NCBI GenBank assembly: GCA_904063045.1 | Contig: CAJFCJ010000001.1 | Span: forward strand, 1,681,501-1,745,500 | Origin: Dimorphilus gyrociliatus | Lineage: Eukaryota > Annelida > Polychaeta > Dinophilidae | Direction of reading: 5' to 3' | Length of the DNA: 64,000 bases | Shown here: piece after piece, positions 1 to 11,106 of the stretch | Position numbering within the stretch: position 1 is the stretch's first letter | How the letters are laid out: each line of letters opens with the position of its first letter | Notes under the pieces: model-generated | What the model saw: only the letters and a program-made list of their open reading frames with translations | The model's database searches: none | Told to the model about the DNA's origin: nothing | Position numbers and translations under genes: made by a program

Positions 1-3000
1 AGTTTCAGGGGTATATGACTACTTTTGTACTTGTATAAATGGTTTTGAAGGACAACATTGCCAAAATGGTAAATTTTTCATTGGCGAACATTTATAGAAA
101 TTTTAACTAGACATAAATTACTATTAACAGATCCTAATCCATGTGCATCTTTACCGTGCAGTACTGCAGGAACTTGCAAAAATGTTCCAGGAAAGAATGA
201 ATATATTTGTGACTGTAAAAAGGATAGAGGTGGATCTAATTGCGAAATTCGTAAGAAATTTAATTTGGAGTCATATTCTGTCTTATTATTATGAATTTTT
301 CCATCTCATATTTAGCTCTCTGTCAATACGACAATATCTTATTATTCCCTCTTCAATGGTGGATAAGTTATAATATCACATTTAAAAAAATAGAAACCAA
401 TTTACAATTTTTCTTCGAATATGAGTCTGTTCACGGCAAAGCTCCAAATTTTGAAGCTTCTGATGCCATTGGTAAAAAAAATTGATAATCCATGTAAAAA
501 CAAACTTAATGGAAATAATAATATTTTTCACCCTTTAACAATAGAAAAATATCAGTGCTTTGACAAATATTACTTTCAAGAACGTTCTTATTCAATCGAA
601 TTAAAAGTTTCGAACGAAGATCGATTTTGTGTTGAATATATTGATAAAGCTACCAATGTATTGTTAGTGCGTAAATCACCAATTAGTAAGTTTAAGTATT
701 GCTTGCCATAAATGTTTACTTTTTTCAATATTTTATTATAAAATTACAGGTAAAACAACTGAAGCTACAACGTGTCCTTCTTACATATCGAAAATAATGA
801 ACATAGATGTTCAATTAGCTTGTTTGTATTGCACTTAAATTCTTTAATAAATGTATTAATTAATTAAATCCTAGATCCTTTTAATTATTTTTCCAAAACG
901 ACTAAATGTCCTTTCGCTAATGGAGTTTTTCAAGCTGAATTTGATGAATCTACCTCCAGAAAGAACCTTTGTCGGAATTTAGAAACTTCAAGGTTACAAG
1001 TACAAGGAGCAAAATTATTACTTGATTTCTGCGAAAATAGCGATACTTACGGTATATTCGATTATTATTAATAAATAATATATATTAATTAATAACTAAT
1101 TAGAAAAACCATACAAAACGGAGTTAACTTGTCTCAGCGATTGGAAAGGGAATTTATACGATAAAACTTGGGAAAATAAGGGAAATTTCATAATTTTAGC
1201 CTATCCAAATAAGAATAACGGCAGATGGCAGTTCTACTGTGCTGTAGGTGTTGTTGTTTTTTTCTTTTTTTATCAAAAAATGTAACGTTTCTTTTTACCA
1301 ATTAAAATAAATCTTTTGCAGCGGTATCGAATTGAGAATGACGTGACCTACTTTTCTTTAAACACTAATCAAGAAGATATATTAAGATGTAACATTGCAA
1401 AACAGTACGATTCTTTTGGTAGTGGATACATAGCTATACGATTTAAAAGTTAGTGTTAATAATATCTAGAATAAGTATAATAATTAAAGATAATAAATTC
1501 CATTTAATTATAGAATTTATATCGACAACAACTAAGCTTATTACAACTACAACAAAACCAACAACCCCATCAACGACTACTAAAGCATTAATTAAATGTA
1601 ATCAACTATGCCTTAATGGAGGGACATGTTTTATAATCGACGGTTTAGAACAATGTATGTGTCAAGCAGGATTTGGAGGGGAATTTTGTTTAGAAGGTAA
1701 AAGATGATTTCAAAAATATATAGAAAATATTTAGCATATTTAATATCTTTCCATTCAAATAGCATATATAGAGGGTCGTTGTTCGGAGGACAGCTGTTCA
1801 CTATTGCAAACTGAGAGATGCGAAAATCGGGGAAATGATCATTATAAATGCGTAATTAATAATATAATTTAACATTTAGATAATTAACGTTAAATATTCA
1901 TTTCTTTTACTTCTCTTTTAGTTTTGTAAACCGGGATTTTTTGGGAAAAAATGCCAAATAGGTTCGTAGAAAAATTAAATCTAAATAACCAATTTAAATG
2001 GTTTATTAAAATATTTTTATAGAAACTGTTCCTGGACAATGTACGAATAATCGTTGCGTTCCACAGAACACCGTATCATGCGAATTCTTCAGTGAAAATT
2101 ACTATTATTGTAAATGTAAACCAAAGAAAGCTGGAGCTCTATGTGAAACTGGTACGAATTATTTAAGAATCATTTTTCCTCTTAAATTGAATGATTTCCC
2201 TTCCCCTCCCCTCTCTCACCAAAAAAAATTGATCTAAATATAGATAGGTTAGCTGATAGTTGCGCCAAAAATAACCAATGCTTGATGGACAATACAGCTC
2301 TTTGTAGAGATTATTGGCCAAGTGCCCATTACTGTCAGGTAGGTTTTTCTTTTTTTTTTAAATATACTGACAAGATAAAATGTTACTATTTTTTAAATCT
2401 AAATTATTCATAACAAAAGTTCATTTTTCATAAATTCTTATAGTGTTCTAATGGGTTTTATGGTAATAGATGCCAATATAGTAAGTTTTTAAGAGTTCTT
2501 TAATTAAAAATGTAACAAAATCTATATATATACAATTACATATATTACGTAATAATGTTTAGATTTAATCAGCGGTGATTGCAAAAGTTCAAGCTGTTGG
2601 AAAACTTATACAAAGTCGTGTTTAAATTTTGAGTATCCATTTAAATCTTATGCGTGCATCTGCAAAACTGGATTTTCTGGAACGAGATGCGAATACCGTA
2701 AGTATTTTAAAACTATAAATCCTATAAAAACATTTTTTCTAGCTATCTATAGGCATGCTATTTCATCCAAATGTTCTAAAAGAAAATTTAGTTTAATGCT
2801 CCCTTTCTCCATGATTTTCTTAATTAATTGCATTTGAAGATATAATATTAATCTTTCTTTTTCCAAATTCTTTCTCGATTCTTCCATAATTTCTAAATTA
2901 ATTAATAACAATTGGACAAGCTTTAAATCTCTTAATTTAGACCCTAAATGTTTTGTTTTACTAATTAATTCATTCATTAAAATTCCTAATTGATAACAGC

Positions 3001-4668
3001 ACAATTCCAATTTTTTCCAAGCAATCTCTTTTTCGAAAATGAAACATTTCCTGTTGTTCTAAATATAAAAGGAAAGAAAAAAAAAGATAAATAATTTCAC
3101 TAGAAGCGTCTCTATTCATATTATTTCGCGAACACTTACATTATTTAACTGAATAGAGGCTTTTATATTCCTTTTTATATTTTCAGAGCGTTCTCTTAAA
3201 ATTTTATTCCTTTTTATAAAATCGTTAGATTTTAGTTTATTAAAGGTTCTTTCGCAAGAAGGGTTGCTTTTATCTTTCATTTTATCATTATTTTCCTCAT
3301 TCCATTTGTCTTGTAATCGTTGAAATTCTTGTTCTAATGTTTTTAAATCCTCGTTAACAATCTGATGAAAATTTTGTATAATTCTCTTTTCATCTGTTAA
3401 TTTATTAATTAATGCCTCTTTTAATTCATCTTCCAAAATTTCCGTCTGTACAGCTGAATCAATTAATAAACTTCGATTTTCGTCATTAACAGCATACTTA
3501 TAATTATAATCAGTTAAATGAAATTCTTTAAATATCCCTAAGTTTTCATTGATAACAGATTGATATTTGTTACGTAAAGATGCTTGTTCTTTATCAATGA
3601 ATATACTATTTCCGGATATATTTAGAAACGAAAAATCTCGATTAACATTTTTATTTTTTGCAAGTTTCTTAGTAATTTTCAATTTAAACAAACTTTTTAT
3701 TTTCTTACGTAATTTATCACTTTTATAAACATTTTGAATGAGTTTCAAATTATTGCCTGTAATAGCAGATGTACTTTTAACCTTCTTAAGAAAGTTAAAT
3801 TGAGTCGACCTTGAGAAAGGATATAAATCAGAGAGCATTTTTTACTTATTATTTTTCACCGTAAAAAAATAATATATTATGTTTATAAAATGTTTAAAAG
3901 TTGTTAAAACGATTTTATTTTCGACCTTGACACTCTTTTCTTTTTATAGAATTGAATAGCGGGATTTGCAGCGCTAATAAATGCAACTTAGCCAACACCA
4001 AAGAATGCTTACAGAGTACGAACAGCTCATACCATTGTGCATGTAACAAGGGTTATGGCGGAAACTTTTGTCAATACCGTAAAATAATTTATATGAAAGT
4101 ATTATAATTTCTAATTTTTCAAATAATTCCATAGAAATTGTGATAGGCCAACTGTGCGATAATAAGATATGTTCGATAACAAATACCGAGAAATGTCAGG
4201 AATTTCCTAACGGTTACTATTGCGACTGTAAAGCAGGTTTTTACGGTCTATTCTGTGATACCGACAGACCCCCAGGTAACTGACCGAGCTGTTAATTTAT
4301 TTGAAACGTTCAATCTTTTCCCCACTTGTTTAGATCCTTGCTTGAAGCAGTCTTGTGTAAATGGTGGCGAATGCGTTAGGCTAGACGATACAAGATTCTA
4401 CTGCAAATGCCCAGAAAATTATAACGGAGCTTCTTGCGAAATTTCCGCGCAATCTCAAACAGACGACGAAGGAAAATTCTCCGGCTATAGATTATATACA
4501 TTAATAATACTTATAATCGTTGTATCAATAGTAACGATTGCAATTATTATTATGTCAATTGCAATATCTCAGAAAAAAGCTAAAAATAAAAGGCAGCATG
4601 CCTTCGACCTGTCCGCTTTCAACCAATCAACAATATTTAGTGAAGGGAAAAATAGTGGAAAATTCTAA
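1..4668 (+). CDS. Multi-EGF type I membrane protein, 3' part (5' end off window)
   Basis: About 19 exons can be joined in phase: ..68, 131-250, 316-471, 545-685, 750-821, 875-1051, 1104-1243, 1322-1448, 1514-1696, 1763-1851, 1922-1961, 2023-2151, 2244-2338, 2444-2480, 2563-2697, 3950-4078, 4135-4275 and 4334-4668. Most borders are phase 1, the usual sign of shuffled EGF modules. The protein shows two EGF modules, then two cysteine-containing non-EGF stretches (about 316-1448) reminiscent of uncharacterised extracellular DUF704x-type domains of arthropods (weak, from memory). A Thr-rich mucin-like linker (1517-1600) and about eight more EGF-like modules follow. One hydrophobic transmembrane span lies near 4485-4570, then a 35-residue basic cytoplasmic tail. 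A polyadenylation signal AATAAA is at 4757-4762. It is likely a cell-surface adhesion or signalling receptor; the specific family is not recognised. Confidence 0.8.
2747..3838 (-). CDS. Coiled-coil protein nested antisense in an intron
   Basis: The start ATG is at 3838. Exon 1 (3838-3140, 233 codons) ends at a strong GTAAGT donor. Exon 2 (3058-2747) begins after a TTTATATTTAG acceptor and stays in phase 0, giving 336 residues. The protein is Lys/Glu/Asn-rich with long charged helical stretches, for example the region with LEQEFQRLQDKW at about residue 167, and has no signal peptide, membrane span or cysteine motif. The whole gene lies inside the 1.25 kb intron (2698-3949) of the multi-EGF gene on the opposite strand; neighbouring introns of that gene are only 55-120 nt. 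The family is not recognised. A cytoskeletal or ciliary coiled-coil role is possible but is only a guess. Confidence 0.7.
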
Positions 4669-4853
4669 GATTTATAGATTTATTTGTTTATGTTTTTCTA
4701 CAACTACTTTTTGAAGCTTTTTTTTGTATGTTATAAATCTTTACATGACATTATTAAATAAACAGATCTTTATATTAATTATATAGTTCTTTATCTATTA
4801 CGTCACTTGTATTTTTTAAACATTTCTCCTCGAGTTTACTAACATTAAATCTT

Positions 4854-6206
4854 ATGGATTCCATTTTGATCGATAAGAAATTTAAATCAAAGACTGATAA
4901 AAGCGGTCTTGGCTTTGTTATCTTGTCAGTTATTCTCTTTTTATATGGTTTATATGGACTGGGTCATGGACGTTATTTTTTTTCTAGACAATACTTATTT
5001 ATTACGATAGTCGATCCGAATAGTTATAATATCCCTCTTTTATATTCTGCTTCTACATTTATTACAACACTTTGTAGTATGGTAACCTTCTCTTTAGGCC
5101 TTCAAATTTTAGCATCTTCAAAGGAACGCTTGATGAGCATCACCATCAATTTCAATTATTATTTCCTTCTAGTTTCATTAATAATAAACGTCATATCAAT
5201 TCTTTTACATTCCTATTATTTAGTTTATTTACCATCTCCCAATCAATTTTCTGCAAGTTTATTTAAAGCTATCAATAATTACTATTCTCTACCGGAAACT
5301 AAACAACTTATTGATGATATGCAATCCTATATGCAATGCTGTGGCGTGACCAACTACGAGGATTGGATAAAAAATACACAATTGACAAACTTTGATTTCC
5401 TACCATTCAGTTGTTGTAATACCCATACGTCCTATTGCGTTAAAGGTCGATTAAGTAAAGCTGCCTTTTTCCAGATTGGTTGCTCAACCGAATTAAGGAA
5501 TTCGGTTATCTATAATTACTTAATCTCCATAATTATTATAGGCTGCCTGATTTCTGGGAATTCAGCGATTCTCATTGCGATTAGATGTATATCGTCAAGA
5601 GAAAAACTAACTTTAAATAAGTCTGATAGTTTAGAAACGCTTTTGGTTGAAGAGAATAGTAATTTATCGAATTCGATCATCGCAACTTCAAATTTGCAAA
5701 GCTTAAAAATTATTAATGCCAACGAGCCTTCTACAAATAGTATCAACGATTCTTTGGAGAGACTGAAGCATAAAGATAAGATCAATCGAAAAAATTCATT
5801 AGGAAAGATAAATTTCTGCAAGATTACGCCAGTTAACCTTAACGGCAATTGTAAAAATAGATGTACTGAAGAGAAGCTGATAAATCAAGATAACCAATAC
5901 AAAAATCCATTTGCCTATATAGCTCCCAAAATTTTAGAAGACAGTCGCCTGTTCTTAAAAAAAAAGTATGAACACTCTTTCAATGCAACAGAGACGCAAG
6001 TCAATGAGAACCAGAATGCCTCCATTACAAGAAAACCTACTACTAAACATTATTCGAAGAAGTTAGATAATCGTTTCCTTATGTGTCAGTATGGCCATTA
6101 TCATCCTTTTCGAGAGTTTAACAATCTTCGAGATATCGATAAAAGTATTAACTACTTGGCACAGATTAAATATGAATATACAAAGCAATGGCTAGAAAGT
6201 ATATAG
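4854..6206 (+). CDS. Tetraspanin with a long cytoplasmic tail (intronless)
   Basis: A single 450-residue open frame starts at ATG 4854, only about 90 bp after the polyadenylation signal of the EGF gene. Four hydrophobic spans are visible (about residues 20-40, 65-85, 98-120 and 222-245). The large extracellular loop carries the diagnostic CCG motif at about residue 162, a second Cys pair (SCC), and later single cysteines (YC, GC), which is the six-cysteine tetraspanin pattern. Family members organise membrane microdomains and partner receptors. The C-terminal tail after TM4 is about 200 residues, polar and Lys/Asn-rich, far longer than the usual 10-60. The absence of introns is also unusual here. 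The exact orthologue is unclear. Confidence 0.85.
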   Translation: MDSILIDKKFKSKTDKSGLGFVILSVILFLYGLYGLGHGRYFFSRQYLFITIVDPNSYNIPLLYSASTFITTLCSMVTFSLGLQILASSKERLMSITINFNYYFLLVSLIINVISILLHSYYLVYLPSPNQFSASLFKAINNYYSLPETKQLIDDMQSYMQCCGVTNYEDWIKNTQLTNFDFLPFSCCNTHTSYCVKGRLSKAAFFQIGCSTELRNSVIYNYLISIIIIGCLISGNSAILIAIRCISSREKLTLNKSDSLETLLVEENSNLSNSIIATSNLQSLKIINANEPSTNSINDSLERLKHKDKINRKNSLGKINFCKITPVNLNGNCKNRCTEEKLINQDNQYKNPFAYIAPKILEDSRLFLKKKYEHSFNATETQVNENQNASITRKPTTKHYSKKLDNRFLMCQYGHYHPFREFNNLRDIDKSINYLAQIKYEYTKQWLESI

Positions 6207-6596
6207 GGTAGAAAAATATTACAAACAAATTATCAATTAATTAGAATAATCAATGGGGACTTGAAAATGGAAAATAAGAACTTTTCTTATAATATTCTAC
6301 CATCTTAAATATCACATTGGTCATTTTTATCGATAGAATATTGACGAGAAAAGATTTTAAAGTGAATCGAATGACTCTATTAGGATCTAAATAAGGAAGA
6401 CAACAATATTTATAAAATTTGTTATATTCTTCCATTAAATATCACAGAATCAAAACATCTGCTGTCCTTCAGGCTTCTAGAATTATTGTTCGTATACAGC
6501 CATCCATCTGTCCAATACAAACAGAGCTTTGAAGTTTTATTAAAAACTCAAGAACAGATTTGAGAGCAGGATAGGTGATTGGAAAAGACGGTTGTG
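6207..6596. other. Convergent intergenic region, no gene seen
   Basis: This interval separates the 3' ends of the tetraspanin (+) and palmitoyltransferase (-) genes. Short open frames exist but show no family signal or splice partner, so it most likely holds the two 3' UTRs. Confidence 0.5.
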
Positions 6597-7681
6597 TTAC
6601 ACTGAATACGTCACCTCTGATTTCACGTTTGGTACATTAGAATGGAATGGTGAAAACCATATAAAGGAAAAGTTCGATCCAAAAGTGTTTTTAAGGCTTG
6701 ACCAACGAGATTTCTTCTCCCATGTAGCCCTCTCGTTTTTTAATGATTCTATACCGGTTTCATCGGAGCAAATAGCAGCTAATTGTGTCCCACACATGAT
6801 AGCGGTGAATATACCGAATAACAATGCTTCGAAGAGAAGAAAAATGAGAAACACTGTTGTTGCAGCTGGCGAATAATAGGTACAATCTGTATGAAAAATA
6901 TGTATGTATAAATCATTGATATTCTATTATGTCGAAAATATGTTAGTATATTTTTACCATGCCAATCATTTGAAATGCATACTACGAAATGATGGATAGC
7001 CATATACATAGCGTGGCAGGAAATCATGCATATGTAGAAGGTAAAAAGCACAAAGAATTCTAAAAATAAAGTGGAATTAGAGTTGAATATTATAATAGTT
7101 ATAATAATAATTTACTTTGATTGCTCTCTCCAACGCAGTTGTTTACCCTAAAAAGTTTGGAAAAAGTTAAATGAAATGATAAATGAAGAAAAACATTAAT
7201 TGATATACCAGGGACAATGATGATCCATCTTCCTAATACATCTTTTGCAAACGCTGCAGTGATGTGCCCGTTCTGGTTTTATACTGATACATTTGGTACA
7301 TTTATATATAATTTGGTCTCCTTTTAATGCTAACTGATCAATATTTTCTTGTGTTGCATTTCCTCTTGGAACAGCACCAGGATCAGTTAGCATTGCTTTC
7401 AAATGACTAAAAATTGCCATCGTTGCAAAAAATTGAAAGATGATACCATTCGTTAAAGAATGAATTTGATTAGGTGCTGGAATTAGCATAACGAAGAAAA
7501 TAACATATTCGGCATAGAGAATTAATAACCAAGTGAAAACTGCACAAACAATTCCACACGAATCCTTCACCAGCCATAGTTTCGTTTCACCTTTGACACC
7601 AAATAATTTAGCATATTTTGAACAATCTATTAATTTAATATTGTCCTCGTAAGGAACGTTTGCTTTCGATTTTTTCGACAT
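6597..7681 (-). CDS. ZDHHC3: DHHC palmitoyltransferase, ZDHHC3/7 (GODZ) type
   Basis: Four exons (7681-7209, 7147-7116, 7059-6958, 6886-6597) join in phase to 298 residues, close to the ~300 of vertebrate ZDHHC3. The enzyme S-palmitoylates cytosolic cysteines of Golgi and membrane proteins. The sequence shows two N-terminal membrane spans, then a Cys-rich domain with CTKC...HHCSVC...[11 protein letters not shown], the catalytic DHHC cysteine lying at the exon 1 end. The next exon restores [10 protein letters not shown], and two further spans follow. The C-terminal [12 protein letters not shown] block is typical of ZDHHC3/7. A GGCGGGAA element lies about 270 bp upstream (7953). ZDHHC7 is the alternative name, because the two arose within vertebrates. 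Confidence 0.9.
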
Positions 7682-8045
7682 AATTTGAATGTAGCAAAAC
7701 TATATATATACTATAATAATCACAGTAGTTTTTCAGAGGACTAAAGATTAAGAATTTAATATTCCAAATTTGACTTTAGCATTCATAAATAACTAAAAAT
7801 TTGAGATGGTTAGAATTTTATAAAGAACAATTAGTGGCTTGATCCATTTAGAAAGAAAACCAGTTGGATACTTATTTAACACGACAAAAGTAGAACCGGA
7901 AACGCATTTAGTCTACCATCTTAGACGCGTACTGAATGCAGGAAGTTGATATGGCGGGAAGTTTTGAAAAGTAAGACTTTATATTTTTCTTTTAAAATTA
8001 GGCCTACAGTTAAACATTTCTACAGTTTATTGTATATTTGATGCC
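7682..8045. promoter_or_regulatory. Upstream region of the palmitoyltransferase gene
   Basis: This gap of 364 bp holds the presumed promoter of the ZDHHC gene and the 3' end of the next minus-strand gene. An E2F-like GGCGGGAAGTTTT stretch is at 7953-7965. No coding signal is evident. Confidence 0.35.
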
Positions 8046-8849
8046 CTAATTGACACTTGGAATAGTCTGTTCAAAAAAAGAACTATCAGTTTTGAAATTT
8101 CCATGAGAAAATTGTTTGTAAAGATGATGTCCCGGATACATTTGACGCTTTACTTCTGCAGTACGTAATTCAAGGGGTTTCCTTACTTTTGAAACAGATT
8201 TTGTAGTCGTCGTCGTTTTCCTCTCCCTGTCTTCTATATCTTCCGCGGTACCTGGAAGAGCAGGGGCCATAGCAAGCGTAAGTGTCTTTAGGGATCTCGT
8301 ACTGCTAGAGTGTAAGCTACTGGTGGAAGATGAGTTTGCTGAGTGAATCCTTGGTGAAGTCCTATGGTGTTTACTCCTTGGAGAAACTGATTGAAAGGGA
8401 GAAATTCCATTCGTGCTTGGCATTTTTATCCTCGGAACACTCAAATGTCTTGTTTCGACAACTTCGCTTTCGTCATCAAATCGACCTTTCTTCAGACGCT
8501 TAGCAAACCAATGAATTGATTTTTTGTTTAAGAATTCCTCATTATCACCTCCTAGGAATTCGGGTCTGGTTGGTCGGTTGTCTATCCTTCCATTCCTTTT
8601 TGCTTGAGAAACTATCTTACTACCAAGAGAGAAAATTGAAGCTGAAGATTCGCGAGAGGAATTTTCCGTCACACTGCTCGAGCTTATGATTGTTGGACTA
8701 TGATGTAACGGTTCTCTTAGAACGATAACTTTTTCACCATTCCTTAATACTCCAACACTATGATCCGTTATATTATCTCCAGCCTCGTCGTAGTCTTCAG
8801 AATCAGCAAAACGAACTTTTTTTCTACTACCTCCGCATATATTGCCCAT
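8046..8849 (-). CDS. Predicted N-myristoylated, PP1-docking disordered protein
   Basis: The start is taken at ATG 8849 rather than further upstream because the protein then begins MGNICGG, a textbook N-myristoylation context (Gly2) with a nearby palmitoylatable Cys5. This gives 267 residues in one exon. Residues 8-13 read RKKVRF, containing a KVRF match to the RVxF docking motif for protein phosphatase 1. The remainder is Ser/Thr/Arg-rich and apparently disordered, with a run of serines near residues 170-190 and several SP sites. No catalytic domain is visible. A membrane-anchored PP1 regulator is an inference from the motifs; the family is not recognised. Confidence 0.65.
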   Translation of the reverse strand: MGNICGGSRKKVRFADSEDYDEAGDNITDHSVGVLRNGEKVIVLREPLHHSPTIISSSSVTENSSRESSASIFSLGSKIVSQAKRNGRIDNRPTRPEFLGGDNEEFLNKKSIHWFAKRLKKGRFDDESEVVETRHLSVPRIKMPSTNGISPFQSVSPRSKHHRTSPRIHSANSSSTSSLHSSSTRSLKTLTLAMAPALPGTAEDIEDRERKTTTTTKSVSKVRKPLELRTAEVKRQMYPGHHLYKQFSHGNFKTDSSFFEQTIPSVN

Positions 8850-9417
8850 GTTTTCTGTCGTTAAGTATAAATAACTTGTTCGCGTGTTGACTAGCTCGGG
8901 AATCACGTACGACTATTTATTTTTTTTAATATTTATAAAAAGAAAAACATAGGCCTAGCCTTTATGAGATATATAGAACATCAAATGAATGTATTCGAAA
9001 TATACAGCATATATATATATATACTAATATATACAAAAATTAGCGGACGGAAACAAGTAATACATTCTGAAGTAAAGGCTCGGAACATGTATGGACAAGA
9101 TTATAGCTGTTACAAAAAATAAACAAATAAAAGTAAGTTAATTAAGAAGGTAAACAATAACATTATCACAATAAAAAGATTTTTATAAATTTTCCCTTTC
9201 TTTTACGTTTTTATTTTCTTTTTTTCTCTTAAATTTTCTTGACTGACTGTTAAGCATCTTTTTTTTTAATTTTTGTTATTATTTTTATGGCCAATGTTGT
9301 AACTCACTTTTTAAATTGGACGGATAAGAAAAAAAGGAGAATAGGAAAAGTTTCAGAGTGTTATATACTGTAGTGTTGATATAACAGAATTTTTCATTTT
9401 TTTTTTCAAGTATAGGC
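8850..9417. other. Intergenic region, no gene seen
   Basis: AT-rich sequence between the myristoylated-protein gene and the 3' end of the STK33-like gene, with a short AT dinucleotide run near 9009-9021. It probably contains the promoter of the former and the 3' UTR of the latter. Confidence 0.4.
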
Positions 9418-11106
9418 CTACTTCCTTCTAGATTTTGATTGGTATTTTGCTGATTTGTTAGTATTGTTGGTAGAAGTTGTGTTGAGTTGGTTATTACTAT
9501 TGGGTCGAACTCTCGTTCTTGAAGTTTCACTTGTAATCTGTTATAAAAATCGTCTATTAAATATGAATGTTTTAGGCAAACAGATTAGAAAAATCGAATA
9601 AGAAAACAGCAATAATCATAGTAAATCACAAAAAAATAATCATTCTTCTTTATACATATTTATCTAATATAATCAATTTGGCATTTCTTAGAAAATTCAC
9701 CCTAACCGAATCCCAGCTTTTCGAGCTTAACGACGAGCTAGATGATGAACGATTCATGTTTTTAACAGCTGCAGATGATATTGATTCATCCGATCGTCTT
9801 CTAGGTCTTTGAAGTGGTACAGTGAGTAAATTCGGAGTACTTTGGACTAATTTCTTAGCTTTTCTCTCTGATTCTGAATTCTAAAGAGTGCACAACAAAC
9901 AAAACAAAAAAAAAGCGAATACATGCATACAAAAAAGTTCTATGAATTTTTTTAAAAATTTGTTACCTTATCCTGTTTATCTTGTCCGTTCCGGAAGGAA
10001 GTATTTCCGGCTGATGCTGAGCCGCTACTGTTAGGCCTATGTGAATCATTAGATGCTGAACTTGGTTTTTCCTTTTTTCTTTGAGTGGGAGCCGACGCAC
10101 AGCTCGATCCATGGTTATTTGCTGAACCATTGTCTTCATTAACTGTTTCAACTCCTTTGGTACTTTCAGCTAAATATTCTCTCATTAACTCCAAAACGTT
10201 TTTTTGTTGATTCTTACCCGTTAACCATTTATGATTAAGAGCTTCCTGAGCGGTAACACGATGAGCTGGATTTCTATCTAACATTTTTAATAGTAAATCC
10301 TTAGCTTCTTCACTTATACCAGCCCAAACTGTATCTTTTTCAAATTGCAATAAAATTGCGGCTTCCTTAATGAGTTCATGCAATTTACTCTCTGACGAGG
10401 CTTGAAAAGGTAGTGTACCAGATATTAGGTAAAACATCATTACCCCCAACGCCCAAACATCGCATTTTTCACTATAACATTTTGAATCAATAATTTCAGG
10501 GGCCATATAATTCGGTGTACCGCATTTATCCATTTTCATATTTTCTTGGCCGACTCCTTCCTTTTTAACGGATAATCCGAAATCTGTTACTTTTACGTAT
10601 AATTGATCTTGTGGATCGTCTGGATTTGCAGCAGTTAAAACATTTTCCAATTTTAAATCTCTGTGCATAATATCGATTTTATGCAGGTAAGAAATAGCAT
10701 CGCATAATCTCGACATGACGGTTTTAACATCTTGCTCTTCGAAACGTCTTCTCTCTTTAAGAACTTTTGATAATTCGCCGGCGCATAGTTCCATAACTAG
10801 CATCATTTTCTTAGGAGTTTCAAAGATTTCATGTAACTTGATTATATGATCGTGTTTAACTAGCTTTAAGATGTCCATTTCTCGCTCTAATAATGTCAAG
10901 TGAGCATGTCCGGCTATGGCCCTCATGACAATTTTACACGCTGCCTTTTTGTTCTTGATTTTATGAACGACTTCATAGACAACTCCAAATGTTCCTTTAC
11001 CGATTTTTGATTTAATTTCATAGTGATCTTCGAACATTTGATCATCATCCAGTCTTGTATGTAGGATAGGCGAGGTCTGTCCCCGCGATCCGGAGGTGGA
11101 CGCCAT
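9418..11106 (-). CDS. STK33: Ser/Thr protein kinase, STK33-like
   Basis: Exon 1 (11106-9967) encodes the whole kinase domain; exons 9880-9707 and 9537-9418 add a Ser/Arg-rich tail, for 477 residues in total. All catalytic marks are present: glycine loop GKGTFGVV, lysine in AACKIV, catalytic loop HRDLKLEN, DFG, and GTPNYMAPE. Blocks such as FETPKKMMLVMELC and PAHRVTAQEALNHKWLTG place it with STK33, a CAMK-group kinase reported on intermediate filaments and in sperm. The tail is low in complexity (SSSSSSLSS). The activation segment lacks any obvious degeneration, so it should be active. Other CAMK kinases are less likely. Confidence 0.85.

Noticed and set aside
6592..6876. 94-codon plus-strand frame
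   Set aside because: Exactly antisense to the last exon of the ZDHHC3-like gene, whose protein matches the family.
9285..9417. Continuation of the STK33-like reading frame to 9285
   Set aside because: The in-phase frame after the 9537 acceptor stops at 9418; the longer frame is in another phase.
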